From: Salegentibacter sp. 24
Lineage (GTDB): Bacteria; Bacteroidota; Bacteroidia; Flavobacteriales; Flavobacteriaceae
Direction: 5' to 3'
Assembly (NCBI RefSeq): GCF_004362395.1
Contig: NZ_SNWE01000015.1
Location: 1 to 64,000 of the forward strand
Length of the DNA: 64,000 bases
Translations under genes and position numbers: made by a program
The notes under the pieces: generated by a model
The model's input: only the letters and a program-made list of their open reading frames with translations
The model's database searches: none
What the model was told of the DNA's origin: nothing
Shown here: positions 34,822-44,453 of the stretch, piece by piece
Layout: every line of letters begins with the position of its first letter
How positions within the stretch are numbered: the stretch's first letter is position 1

Positions 34822-37800
34822 TTATAAATTCACTTGTAAATTAAAGCCATAGGTGGCAGGAGAAGGCATCTGGCCCATCTCTACACCCGGTAAAATTGTA
34901 TCCCCGTTTAATGCCGCTGTTTCCGGATCATAAATCGGAAAATCTGATATGACCGCCAGGTTTCTCCCAAATATGGAAAGATTTATATCCTGGATAGTAC
35001 TCTTTGCAAACCACTGTTTTGGGAAATTATATTGCAAACTAATTTCGCGAAGCTTTAGGTAGGATGCATCGAAGGAATTAGACTCTACATTGGCCCTTCG
35101 ATAATAACGGTTGTACCAGTCCGGCGTAATGGCTTGGGTAGTATTGGGGGAATAGGTCCCATCTTCATTTAAAACCACGCCTTCCCCTATAATCACTCCT
35201 TCTTCTCTTCCTCTAAATGTAGATTTCAATTTTCCCTGTTGAACCATTTTGTGATGGGTTTGTGAATAAATAATCCCACCATATTGACCATCAAGCAAGA
35301 GATTGAGTCCAAAATTCCCATATCTGAAATTATTTTGTAATCCAGCACGCCAATCAGGGCTGGCATCACCTATATACATAATATCATCGGGATAGGCCGG
35401 TAAACCAGCATTGTCATAAACTATATCTCCTTCGGGGGAACGAACAAATCCAGCTCCGTAGATGGAAGTAGTGGTGCCCCCTACTTTGGCAATAATTCTC
35501 GCCTGCCCTCCTGTGCCAATTTCTTGCTGACCGTCTATACCATCAGCTAGTGCGAGCACCTCGTTCCAGTTTCTCGCCCATGTTAGATTCGTGGTCCATT
35601 TAAATTTATCCGTATAAAAAACTTTAGCATTTAAGGTAAGTTCTATACCCCTATTCCTAACCTCGCCCGAGTTCAATACTCCAGAGCTGTAACCTGTGGT
35701 AATATCTAAAGGCACAGAAATAATCTGGTTTTTGGTAGAGGTTTGGTATACTGTAGCATCCAGGTAGATCCTGTTCTTTAAAATCCTGGCTTCTATACCA
35801 GTTTCATAACTGGTAGTAATTTCAGGTTTAAAATTGGCATTGTAAAGGTTTGTAGGTGCTACTGCTGAACTAGGAAACGCATTTTGGCTGTAATATTTGC
35901 TGGTTTTGTAAGGATCGGTATCGTTACCTACTTGTGCAAAAGAGAACCGGTATTTTAAATAGTCGACGGGACCTGAAAAATCAAAGATGTCAGAAAGGAT
36001 AATACTGGTGTTTGCTGAAGGATAAAAGAACGAATTGTTTTGCACGGGAAGCGTACTGGACCAATCATTTCGCCCGGTTACATCCAAGAAGACCATGTCT
36101 TTAAATGAAAAAGAAGCCAGGCCGTATAAACTGTTTATCTTCTTGTTACGATCGTAAGTATTTACAATGGGATTATTAATTCCATTGGCCAGTTTATAAA
36201 CGTTAGGTACAACTAAACCATCTATATAGGCATCAGTACGGCGATATTTGTAATCCATCGCATTTCCTCCGGCTGATACGGAAAATGAAATGTCCTTGCT
36301 AATTTTATCTTCATAGGTCAGTAAAAAATCAGCGTTTACTTCCTGCTTCCATATATCCTGTGTTTTAAAATATCCGCGGGCATATCGGTTAATACTGTAA
36401 GGACGCTTTTGCTCCCTGTCCTGGTAATAAGTATTTAGGGATGTCCTTAATAACAAATTCAATTTAGGTGAAAACCGCACATTGGTAAAGATGTTGCCAA
36501 TTAGCTGATTACTTGCCAGCGCATTTGTGGCCTCGTAAGCGATTAAAAATGGATTATCTATATAAGAGCTAAAAGGTTGAATCTGCTCAAGGTTCTCCTG
36601 CCCTTCCTGCCAAATGGGTCTTAGCCAGTCTAAATCAACATTTGGATTTTGAAAGATCATAAAATAAGCGATAGAGCCATTATTGTAACCAGTTCCTGGA
36701 AGGTTATCACTACTCCTATTGTTATAATTTAAAGTTGATCCAACTTCAATGGCTTGTGAAACCTTGTATTTGGCATTCACTGAAGCGGTGATGCGCTCAA
36801 AACCGGTATTTGGCATAATCCATTGGTTTAACTGATGACCTACCGAAGCTCGCATGGAACCATTTTCATCACCTCCCTGAAGGGTAATATTATTGTTAGT
36901 GGTAAAACCAGTGCGCCAAAAGTCTTTACGATTATCTTTGTAAGGACGCCAAAGCTGGCGCTGTTGAGACTGACCGCCTATTTCTGGATCGTATTGATAA
37001 TAATATTGTCCATCAAATCGTGGTCCCCAGGCACTACTGGTTCCACCAGTACTATTGCCGTCTTCTGACCCTCCGTAAGAATAGTAAGGCTCCCCGGCGT
37101 CATTAAAGGATTTCCCGGTACCCTGCCCATATTCATATTGAAAATCCGGCCAGCGCTGGATTACATCAAAGGTAGTACTGGTATTATAAGAAACTCCAAG
37201 GCCTTTTTGATTGGCCCCTGATTTCGTGGTGATAATTAAGGCTCCATTTGCAGCGCGGCTTCCATACAAAGCAGTAGCTCCGGGGCCTTTTAAAACGGAA
37301 ACACTTTCTATATCTTCCAGGTTAATATCTGAAATACCATTTCCGAAATCTACAGGAGAATCCCCTCCCATATATGCACTGGAAGATCCAGAAGTTGTCA
37401 TTTCTGTATTAATAGGTACACCATCAACTATGATAAGGGCATAATTTCCATTGGGATTAAGCGAATTATTACCGCGTAAGGTGATTTGCTGAGAATTAAT
37501 AGGCCCAGATCCCGTGGAAACTATATTCAAACCAGAAACTTTTCCCTTTAATCCAGCAGACCAGTTATTGGGAACAGTTTGAGAAAGATTTTCCGCCTCT
37601 ACTGTTTCCTGGGAAAACCCTAACCTTTTCTCCTCCCTTTTTATACCTAAAGCTGTTACTACGACTTCGTTAAGTGCATTGGCATTCTCATCAAGCCTTA
37701 CCTGAATGGGCTCTGAATTCTCAACGCTGAGCTGATACGTATTAAAACCTATGAAGGAAATTTCCAGATTAACCGGGAATTCAGACACATTTAATGTGAA

Positions 37801-38265
37801 ATTACCATCAAAATCAGTGGTAGTCCCGTTGAAGGTTCCAACTTCTAATACAGTGGCACCCGGGAGGGGAAGCCCATCGGAATCAAGGACTTTTCCATTA
37901 ACACTAAGTTGGGCCCTATCGGGACTTACCACGCTGATAGTGTGATTTATTCTCTTAAATTCTAAACCTGTCTTAGCAGTTATTCGCTTAAAAATACTCG
38001 CTAATTCTGCATTGCTGACCTGGAAAGTAAAACTATGCTTTACCTGGCTTATACGATTGTCAAAGACAAAGGTGAATCCGGTTTTAGCTTCAATTGCTGA
38101 AAGAACTTCTCTTATTGAAGCATTTTCAACTTCCATACTTATCTGTAAATCGTTATTTGATGCTGCCCAAGCTTTGGGCCCGGTTGAGAAAATGAGCATT
38201 CCCAACACTAAAAGCAGTAGGGTTTTAGTTAAATAATTTAGAAAAAATTGTAGTTTAGTATTCAT
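34822..38265 (-). CDS. SusC/RagA TonB-linked transporter with STN signalling domain
   Basis: The 1147-residue protein begins with a signal peptide ending near residue 34 (GPKAWAAS). An STN (secretin/TonB short N-terminal) domain follows at about 38-110 (SIREVLSAIEAKTGFTFVFD), then a carboxypeptidase-like beta domain (about 115-205), the plug (GLKGKVSGLNIVS, ALIIVDGVPINTE, GPGATALYGSRAANGAL) and the barrel. The STN domain is how such transporters pass a signal to FecR anti-sigma factors, and a FecR and an ECF sigma factor are encoded just upstream. It is thus both importer and sensor of the locus. Confidence 0.95.
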   Translation of the reverse strand: MNTKLQFFLNYLTKTLLLLVLGMLIFSTGPKAWAASNNDLQISMEVENASIREVLSAIEAKTGFTFVFDNRISQVKHSFTFQVSNAELASIFKRITAKTGLEFKRINHTISVVSPDRAQLSVNGKVLDSDGLPLPGATVLEVGTFNGTTTDFDGNFTLNVSEFPVNLEISFIGFNTYQLSVENSEPIQVRLDENANALNEVVVTALGIKREEKRLGFSQETVEAENLSQTVPNNWSAGLKGKVSGLNIVSTGSGPINSQQITLRGNNSLNPNGNYALIIVDGVPINTEMTTSGSSSAYMGGDSPVDFGNGISDINLEDIESVSVLKGPGATALYGSRAANGALIITTKSGANQKGLGVSYNTSTTFDVIQRWPDFQYEYGQGTGKSFNDAGEPYYSYGGSEDGNSTGGTSSAWGPRFDGQYYYQYDPEIGGQSQQRQLWRPYKDNRKDFWRTGFTTNNNITLQGGDENGSMRASVGHQLNQWIMPNTGFERITASVNAKYKVSQAIEVGSTLNYNNRSSDNLPGTGYNNGSIAYFMIFQNPNVDLDWLRPIWQEGQENLEQIQPFSSYIDNPFLIAYEATNALASNQLIGNIFTNVRFSPKLNLLLRTSLNTYYQDREQKRPYSINRYARGYFKTQDIWKQEVNADFLLTYEDKISKDISFSVSAGGNAMDYKYRRTDAYIDGLVVPNVYKLANGINNPIVNTYDRNKKINSLYGLASFSFKDMVFLDVTGRNDWSSTLPVQNNSFFYPSANTSIILSDIFDFSGPVDYLKYRFSFAQVGNDTDPYKTSKYYSQNAFPSSAVAPTNLYNANFKPEITTSYETGIEARILKNRIYLDATVYQTSTKNQIISVPLDITTGYSSGVLNSGEVRNRGIELTLNAKVFYTDKFKWTTNLTWARNWNEVLALADGIDGQQEIGTGGQARIIAKVGGTTTSIYGAGFVRSPEGDIVYDNAGLPAYPDDIMYIGDASPDWRAGLQNNFRYGNFGLNLLLDGQYGGIIYSQTHHKMVQQGKLKSTFRGREEGVIIGEGVVLNEDGTYSPNTTQAITPDWYNRYYRRANVESNSFDASYLKLREISLQYNFPKQWFAKSTIQDINLSIFGRNLAVISDFPIYDPETAALNGDTILPGVEMGQMPSPATYGFNLQVNL

Positions 38266-38310
38266 TACAATTTGGCTATAGGTTAATATTTGTAGTCTGA
38301 TTATTTATAG

Positions 38311-38336
38311 CCCGTTTCTGTTGCAGCAGAAACGGG
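38311..38336. terminator. Strong hairpin between FecR and SusC genes
   Basis: CCCGTTTCTG-TTGCAG-CAGAAACGGG is a perfect 10-bp stem with a 6-base loop. On the plus strand it is followed by TTTGTTTTTC, like an intrinsic terminator, but the flanking genes run on the minus strand, where no T-run follows. It may separate the sigma/anti-sigma message from the highly expressed susCD message. Confidence 0.5.
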
Positions 38337-38355
38337 TTTGTTTTTCTTGGCTAAT

Positions 38356-39297
38356 TCAATTACTTCTTTCCGTCTGTTCTCTTATAACTATTTTTTTAGG
38401 GTTTATATAATCAATATGTAAATCTTTGATAAGCGCGATGCTCTGGAGTATTGTCGGGAGTTTTTCATTATTAAACTTTCCCGAGATCGTGAGTTTTCTC
38501 AGAACAGGATTAGAAAATTCAATGGTTACATCAAACCAGTTTTCAAGAATTTTTTCGGTTTCCCCTAGGCTCGTATTATTTAGAACAATAATATTTTTGG
38601 TCCAGGCATTGAAGTTGGCACTATTGTCTTGCGTAATTAAGGGTTTAGCGTCGCCGCGAAAACCAGCCTGCATATCTTTGGTAAGCTTGATTTTTTTAGA
38701 AAGATCATTGCCGTATGCAACTTCAACAACACCGGTATTAACACTTATTTTTTCCCTTCCTCTAGTGTATGCGTTAATATTAAATGAGGTACCTAAAACT
38801 TTGGTTTGTGTCGTGCCTGCTAAAATTCGGAAGGGCTTTTTTGGATTGGGAACGACCTCAAAGAAGGCCTCCCCCTCCAGGGATATTCTGCGGTCTTCTT
38901 TAAAGTTTTCGGGATAGCTGATTTTAGAACCAGAATTCAGAAAAACCCTGCTCCCATCCTTGAGTATAATTTCCCTCTTCTCCCCTTTAGCAGCAATTTG
39001 GGTAAGATTATTCTCCTGAAGTAAAGTAAGCAGAACGCTTGCCATTAACAGCAAGAGAACTGCAGCAGAGGCCAGTATTCTTTGCCAGTGCTTTTTTCGG
39101 GAATTAGCCTTGAACTGAATTTTATTCTCTATGCGACCAAAGATTTTATCACGCATTTCCTGGTTCAGGCTCACCAGGGGGTAAGCTTCCTTTTCCTGCA
39201 CTTTTTTGAAGAAAATATCTACCGCCAGCTTTTCCTGGGAATTCGCTTTTCGGGCTGCATATTTTTCTGCTAGATATATAAGTTCGTGTTTATCCAA
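38356..39297 (-). CDS. FecR-family anti-sigma factor
   Basis: The 313-residue protein has a cytoplasmic N-terminus, one membrane helix (about 88-108, ASAAVLLLLMASVLLTLL) and a periplasmic FecR domain (about 115-210, EIILKDGSRVFLNSGSKISYP and GEAFFEVVPNPKKPF). A C-terminal DUF4974-type domain (about 235-308) ends in SGKFNNEKLPTILQSIA. It holds the ECF sigma factor inactive until the STN-bearing SusC signals ligand uptake. It lies between the sigma gene and susC on the same strand. Confidence 0.94.
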   Translation of the reverse strand: MDKHELIYLAEKYAARKANSQEKLAVDIFFKKVQEKEAYPLVSLNQEMRDKIFGRIENKIQFKANSRKKHWQRILASAAVLLLLMASVLLTLLQENNLTQIAAKGEKREIILKDGSRVFLNSGSKISYPENFKEDRRISLEGEAFFEVVPNPKKPFRILAGTTQTKVLGTSFNINAYTRGREKISVNTGVVEVAYGNDLSKKIKLTKDMQAGFRGDAKPLITQDNSANFNAWTKNIIVLNNTSLGETEKILENWFDVTIEFSNPVLRKLTISGKFNNEKLPTILQSIALIKDLHIDYINPKKIVIREQTERSN

Positions 39298-39388
39298 AAC
39301 CTGCTTTTAACTATAAGTCACATTTTTCCAGGGGAACACGTACTAAAAAATCACATCTTAAAAGAGTCTTAATATTAAGCCGGGCTAG

Positions 39389-39973
39389 TTAACATTGGAG
39401 CAACATTGCGGTAATAATTCCCGCAAAATGGGAACTATCTAAATTAGCTTTAAGGTAAGAAAGGGCATTACTTATTTGCTTTTCCACGGTACGAATAGAA
39501 ATATCCAGTTTCTGGGCAATCTCTGAATTGCTGTAATTATCAAAACGACTAAGGATAAAAATTTCCCGGCATCTGGGCGGCAGCTTTTTTACTTTGGCCA
39601 GCACCTCTTTTTCGAAATCCTGGTACTCCAGGTTAAGAATTGAGTTGGAAGGATATGGAATACTTTCAAGAATTTCTTCCTGGCTATCGGAGAATTTAAG
39701 ACTTCTTATATGATTAGCCACCCTGTATTTGACCGATCTTAATAAGTAGGCCTCAAGGTTCAGTATTTGGGACGCTGCGGCCTTCTCCCAAAGACTAATA
39801 AAAATCTCCTGAACGATATCTTCACAAACCTTATCGTCACGATAGATTTTAAAGGCATAGGAATAGAGCCTTTTCCAATACCGGTCAAAAATTAAAGGAA
39901 AAACAGTTTCATTGCCATTCCTTAAATCTAGTAATAACTGTTGGTCGGATAGAATAGTTTCTTTGGTTTCCAT
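39389..39973 (-). CDS. ECF RNA polymerase sigma factor
   Basis: The 194-residue protein has sigma region 2 (about 25-90, including CEDIVQEIFISLWEK) and region 4 (about 130-185, LPPRCREIFILSRFDNYSNSEIAQKLDISIRTVEKQI). This is the type paired with FecR in Bacteroidota polysaccharide loci. It should direct transcription of the downstream susCD-phosphoesterase genes. It is the first gene of the locus. Confidence 0.95.
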   Translation of the reverse strand: METKETILSDQQLLLDLRNGNETVFPLIFDRYWKRLYSYAFKIYRDDKVCEDIVQEIFISLWEKAAASQILNLEAYLLRSVKYRVANHIRSLKFSDSQEEILESIPYPSNSILNLEYQDFEKEVLAKVKKLPPRCREIFILSRFDNYSNSEIAQKLDISIRTVEKQISNALSYLKANLDSSHFAGIITAMLLQC

Positions 39974-40075
39974 TAAAATTTGGGCTTATCCAAAAGAAAG
40001 CTTTTAAATCAATTCTACCGTTTTCTAAATTTTAAGCTTAGGTTATGAAAAATTTAAACCACCTAGGGCTATAGT

Positions 40076-40453
40076 TCAAATAACCTTCTGCGCCAGATAT
40101 CTCTGAACGGCATAAATATCAATACTTTGATTAAAGCGTTTGCTGACACTTGGTTCATTTTCGCTGGATATCCAGATCTTTAACTCTGCATCTAAATCGA
40201 AGGTGCCGGCGGTTTCCAGGGAAAATCGCGAGATATGTCGGTAAGGAAGCGATAAGTATTCCTGTTTTTTACCCGTAAGCCCCTGTACATCGATTAAAAT
40301 AAGTCGCTTACTGGTAAACATAAAAACATCTCTTAATAAAGAAAACCCAAGTTCAATTTCTTCGGTTTCGGTCAATAAACGACCATATTTCTCAACCAGA
40401 TCTTCCTTAGAAATACTGGATGAATTACCCATTAATTTACTTAATAAACTCAT
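40076..40453 (-). CDS. Bacterial PH-domain protein
   Basis: A 125-residue soluble protein matching the bacterial pleckstrin-homology family (bPH_1 type): EIELGFSLLRDVFMFTSKRLILIDVQGLTGKKQEYLSLPYRHI is the usual core, here split by loops. No signal peptide. Such proteins have no fixed role and are often implicated in membrane or stress responses. The pentapeptide-repeat gene follows on the same strand after an AT-rich spacer. Confidence 0.85.
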   Translation of the reverse strand: MSLLSKLMGNSSSISKEDLVEKYGRLLTETEEIELGFSLLRDVFMFTSKRLILIDVQGLTGKKQEYLSLPYRHISRFSLETAGTFDLDAELKIWISSENEPSVSKRFNQSIDIYAVQRYLAQKVI

Positions 40454-40499
40454 AATTATTATTTTTATAAAACTTATTGATTAGCCATTTATGTTATTA

Positions 40500-41066
40500 T
40501 TATTCAATTGTAATATTATATTTATCAAGCAACCCACTGATCTGCAACAGGCTAAATTTAGCTCCTTTCAATATATTATTTTCAGGATCTAAACTGTAAT
40601 TATCAGCATTTCGAAAATCGGCTTTGGCAAGAATCGTATTTTGAAAAATAGCACCGGAGAGATCAGCGTTTAAAAATATTGAATTTGACAAATCCGCATC
40701 GGAAAAATCTACCTCTTTTAATTTTGAGTTTTGAAAATTTGTTTTTGGCAACGTCATACCGAAAAAAGATGAATGGTTTAAGATGCATTCATTTAAGGAA
40801 ATAGAAAAGGCGAATGGTTCACAATTATTAAAAAGCAGCCCTATCATTTTACAATCTGTAAAATTGCAATTCTGAAAAGAAGTATGACTCAGGTTGGCAT
40901 TGCTCAGGTCGCATTCCTTAAACTCACAATCAATAAAAAGTATTCCTTTTAAATTAGCATTAGAAAAATTAGAATTTTTAAAATGACAGGATTCATAGCT
41001 TTTAGCAAAAGTATGGTTAAGAACATTTATATTATTAAAATCCTGCTCTTCAATTTGTTGCTCCAT
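40500..41066 (-). CDS. Pentapeptide-repeat protein
   Basis: The start at 41066 (MEQQIEEQDFNNINVLNHTF) gives 188 residues; an in-frame start 33 bases upstream adds an unlike leader. From about residue 25 nearly the whole chain follows the A(D/N)LXX pattern (SNFSNANLKGILF, CDLSNANLSHTSF, DADLSNSIFLNADLSGAIF), which folds as a right-handed quadrilateral beta helix. Relatives range from gyrase-protecting proteins (Qnr) to proteins of unknown role. The sequence does not show which, so no resistance function is claimed. Confidence 0.87.
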   Translation of the reverse strand: MEQQIEEQDFNNINVLNHTFAKSYESCHFKNSNFSNANLKGILFIDCEFKECDLSNANLSHTSFQNCNFTDCKMIGLLFNNCEPFAFSISLNECILNHSSFFGMTLPKTNFQNSKLKEVDFSDADLSNSIFLNADLSGAIFQNTILAKADFRNADNYSLDPENNILKGAKFSLLQISGLLDKYNITIE

Positions 41067-41185
41067 AAGTTTAAAAATACATCTTTGTTGGTTTTTCAAG
41101 GCCTCACCTTATAGTATCAATGACGCAAATACTTTATAGTAATTTACTGAAATGAAATCCCTGATTCCCGAATGACAGGCATAAA

Positions 41186-42448
41186 TTACTGTCTGATCTT
41201 TTTTATTAAGTAAGGTCTGAATATAAATATCAATAAAGATATTGTAATTAATGCAATTATTACATAGGGCATTTTTTGAATGTGGACCCAAATTGCGGCA
41301 ATAATTGCCAGGCCGCAACAGATGGCCCCCACCAAAGAAAGCCAGTTACGTTTTACCTCCTGCTGATATGCAATTAAATTAACAACGCCGAAAGTGAATA
41401 GAAAAATAATACTTGCAGCATCAACCAGTTTGGACAAACTACCAATCATCGCCAGCAAAGCAGCCACAGCTGCTATAAATAATACCGCATAAAAAGGAAT
41501 CTTATGTTGATTCTCCTTGGTAAACAAATGCGGTAAATCTTTTTTCTCAGCCACACTTTCCATTAATCTTGCTGTAGAAAAAAGGGTGGCATTAATGGCG
41601 GAACCCGTAGAAAAGGCAGCGGCTATGGTAACAATTATTAAACCCGTGGTACCTAATATTTCTTTTCCTGCTATTGATAATGCTATTTCCTTATGTTCAA
41701 TTAATTTTTTTGCGCCCACAATCATGGTTGCACCAAAGCTTACTAAAATGTATATGACAATTACAGCCAGTACAGCCCAGATAGTTGCTTTGGGTAATGT
41801 TTTATCTGGTTTTTTTAAATCCTTATAGTCATAGGATAATAATTGGAAACCTTCATATGCCATAAAAATAGTACCAGCCCCAATAATGGCCATATGCCAA
41901 GGCTTAGGACTAATGCCCTGGGTGAGTTGCTGCGGATTCCATTCCACAAGACCATAAGCGGCTAATCCAATTAAGACAAAAACTTTACCGTAAACAGTTA
42001 TGACTTCAAGTCTGGAAGCATCGCCAACACCCCTTAAATTTATTCCGGCAAGAACGGCAATGATCAGCAATGCCAGAACACGGGGCAGCCAGTTCCCCAT
42101 ATTAAAAACGTATGCTACATAGTGGCCAAAGGTGAATGCATATACAGCCATGGTTAAAATATAACCAAGGATCAGAATCCAGGAAAGGCTCCCTGCAAAT
42201 CCACCGTGGTTAATTTCTCTCAAAAAAGTAAATGCGCCACCCCCTTCGCTATATTTAGTAGATAATTGGCTATAGCTATGGGCAGAAATTAAAGATATGA
42301 CACCTGCAATAAGAAAACTCAACCAGGCCCACTGGCCAGCTGTCTCGATAATCACACCTAATACAGAAAAGATACCGCCGCCAACCATTCCGCCAACCGC
42401 CATAGACCAGGTTGCTCTGAAATTCATTTTCTCTCCAGTCATTTTCAA
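41186..42448 (-). CDS. APC-family amino-acid permease
   Basis: The 420-residue integral membrane protein has about 12 hydrophobic helices. The start (FRATWSMAVGGMVGGGIFSVLG) carries the glycine-rich GGGIF substrate-binding turn of the APC superfamily, and ISAHSYSQLSTKYSEGGGAFTFL follows. The next gene upstream on the same strand encodes a PLP enzyme of the Cys/Met type, so uptake of an amino acid for that enzyme is plausible. Substrate unknown. Confidence 0.9.
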   Translation of the reverse strand: MKMTGEKMNFRATWSMAVGGMVGGGIFSVLGVIIETAGQWAWLSFLIAGVISLISAHSYSQLSTKYSEGGGAFTFLREINHGGFAGSLSWILILGYILTMAVYAFTFGHYVAYVFNMGNWLPRVLALLIIAVLAGINLRGVGDASRLEVITVYGKVFVLIGLAAYGLVEWNPQQLTQGISPKPWHMAIIGAGTIFMAYEGFQLLSYDYKDLKKPDKTLPKATIWAVLAVIVIYILVSFGATMIVGAKKLIEHKEIALSIAGKEILGTTGLIIVTIAAAFSTGSAINATLFSTARLMESVAEKKDLPHLFTKENQHKIPFYAVLFIAAVAALLAMIGSLSKLVDAASIIFLFTFGVVNLIAYQQEVKRNWLSLVGAICCGLAIIAAIWVHIQKMPYVIIALITISLLIFIFRPYLIKKIRQ

Positions 42449-42611
42449 AAGTTTTATAAAGGTTTGGCCAAAAGCATCATCTAAATCCCTTTAGCTTTTG
42501 TCTTATTCTTTTTCCCCTGAATGCAGTGCTTCAAAATTTAGCCGGTTTTATCAAACTAGCAATTTTGCCAGGCACATTATAAACTAAAATTCCTAAACCA
42601 ATTTCCTAAAG

Positions 42612-44453
42612 TTAGATTTGTTTCACAAAATCTGCAAAGACTTTTTTATGTAATGCCAGGTCTAAATTTGGAGATACTGATACCCGCGCAATATAATCCT
42701 TATCGTCCTCTTTGGTTGTGCCCTGGGTAGAGGTTGCCGGTATGGTCCAGTAGCAACCCTTTAATTGTCCATAGCTTACACAGTATTTACTTTCATTTGG
42801 TATTTCACTGATCATCATTTCAATCAGTTTTTGATTTAATGCACGCTTATATACCTCTCTTTCCTGATCTGTATTCCCTTTGGTTGGAAGATCTAAAGAA
42901 AATACGGAGGGGGTAAATCCTTCCTGTGCCAATTCCTCAGAAACAAAATTGATTTTGGCCGCAGGTAAAGTCTCTTCGATAAAGCTTACGAATTCACGTG
43001 TATTTTTATAAGCCTCTTGGATCCTTTGATTCATTGATGGTAATTGCTCGGCTAATATGGCAACCTGGAGATCCGTGGCTTGGTTATCGCACAGTACCAG
43101 ATGTTTTTCAATTTTATCCATTAAAGCTTCCGCCTTTTTATTGGCTACACAATAGCCTGCGGTACATTTCCCTCCACTAGGAAATTTGGAACCACTAACA
43201 TATGAAATGGTCCTGATATTGGATAATATCCCGTCTTCTCTTAAAAACTGTACATTAGGACAAAATGTTTGATCTAAAATAAAAACTGGACTGATAGCGG
43301 CTTCCCCATTAGCAGTTTTGCGCGTTTTATTTAAAACCTCTCTCAATTTGTCCAGATCAGGAACCTCAACTCTGGGGTTGGTTGGTATTTCCGCGATGAT
43401 GTAAGGCACTGCATCCTGTTTAGCAACTTGATCCAAAACCAAATCTGTACTTTTAACCATATCATTGACACCATCCACGGGTAAATCTACTACTTCAACA
43501 TTTTCCAGGCACGCAGCCACACGTCTTGCCTGGTCATTTGTTCCACCATAGCAGTTCGGAGGCACAACTATTTTAATGGCTTTCCCTTTATGCTTTACCA
43601 GGGCATCATCAATGAGCCCCATCATAATCGCATATTGAATAGACAAACCACAGGATCCAATAAGGGGTTTTGTAGCTGTTCCTGTTATCTTTTTAATCGA
43701 ATCTTCTGCACTTTCTTTGTCGGTTTCTGTATTGGTTTTATTGGCAGAAGAAGACTTTCCCGTAAGCCTCTGCAATAAAGAAAAACAATCGGCGGGTGTC
43801 ATCGCGATGGTCTCCCTCCTTCTCACATGTTGAATTTCCGAGATGTAACTTTCATTTTTTTGCCCATTGATCACTAAAACGCTCCCAAGATCACCTTGAA
43901 AGCTGATATAAAAATCAATATTTGGACTAAAGGTGAGCTTGCTTAATTCATCTTGTTGTGCTATAAAAATTGTACTGCCATCAAAATCAGCAACCTTGGT
44001 TATGTCCTCTACCTGTTTTAATTCGAGATTATATCCGTAAACCTGTTTTAGGACATCAACTTTAAGAAATTTGGGTAGTTGTCCGGTATACATGATCCGG
44101 GTTTTCTTTTTACTGAATAAGTTTTTTCGCAGAACCGCTAAAACAGGAAGCGACCTTGATGAAAAACTAATTACATTTTCCGGTTTTGTATTATTTAAAT
44201 TAGCAATTCCCCATTCCAGTACAGAAGATAGTGGATGACCCAAACGGATATAATCAAAAGCTGTGGGTAATTCACGAAGTGCGGAAGGCTTGGAATTATT
44301 TGCTGCGTATAAGTTTTCGAATTTTGTTAAGAATTCCGTTTTCGCCAATTTTTCATTATAAATATCCAGTCTATGGGTTGTAAGCTTCAACCAGTCAGAT
44401 GGCATATGTTCTAACACATCCTTAATATATTTAAGTATTTTAATGGCTTCCAT
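42612..44453 (-). CDS. Long PLP-dependent Cys/Met-metabolism-type enzyme
   Basis: I chose the ATG at 44453 (MEAIKILKYIKDVLEHMPSDW), giving 613 residues. The C-terminal half (about 260-613) is a type-I PLP fold: GSCGLSIQYAIMMGLI, the PNCYGGTNDQARR loop, PTNPRVEVPDL, and Lys423 in VSGSKFPSGGKCTAGYCV as the probable Schiff-base lysine. Ordinary cystathionine synthases and lyases have about 400 residues, so this one has a non-standard N-terminal part of over 200 residues. A role in sulfur amino acid or related amino acid breakdown is inferred. It precedes the APC permease gene by about 160 bases. Confidence 0.8.
   Translation of the reverse strand: MEAIKILKYIKDVLEHMPSDWLKLTTHRLDIYNEKLAKTEFLTKFENLYAANNSKPSALRELPTAFDYIRLGHPLSSVLEWGIANLNNTKPENVISFSSRSLPVLAVLRKNLFSKKKTRIMYTGQLPKFLKVDVLKQVYGYNLELKQVEDITKVADFDGSTIFIAQQDELSKLTFSPNIDFYISFQGDLGSVLVINGQKNESYISEIQHVRRRETIAMTPADCFSLLQRLTGKSSSANKTNTETDKESAEDSIKKITGTATKPLIGSCGLSIQYAIMMGLIDDALVKHKGKAIKIVVPPNCYGGTNDQARRVAACLENVEVVDLPVDGVNDMVKSTDLVLDQVAKQDAVPYIIAEIPTNPRVEVPDLDKLREVLNKTRKTANGEAAISPVFILDQTFCPNVQFLREDGILSNIRTISYVSGSKFPSGGKCTAGYCVANKKAEALMDKIEKHLVLCDNQATDLQVAILAEQLPSMNQRIQEAYKNTREFVSFIEETLPAAKINFVSEELAQEGFTPSVFSLDLPTKGNTDQEREVYKRALNQKLIEMMISEIPNESKYCVSYGQLKGCYWTIPATSTQGTTKEDDKDYIARVSVSPNLDLALHKKVFADFVKQI

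Noticed and set aside
40500-41066. Pentapeptide-repeat protein as a quinolone-resistance (Qnr-type) protein.
   Set aside because: Many pentapeptide proteins have no such role, and no gyrase or resistance context is present.
41109-41318. A 69-codon frame overlapping the permease end on the same strand.
   Set aside because: It shares most of its DNA with the permease in another frame and has no recognisable features.
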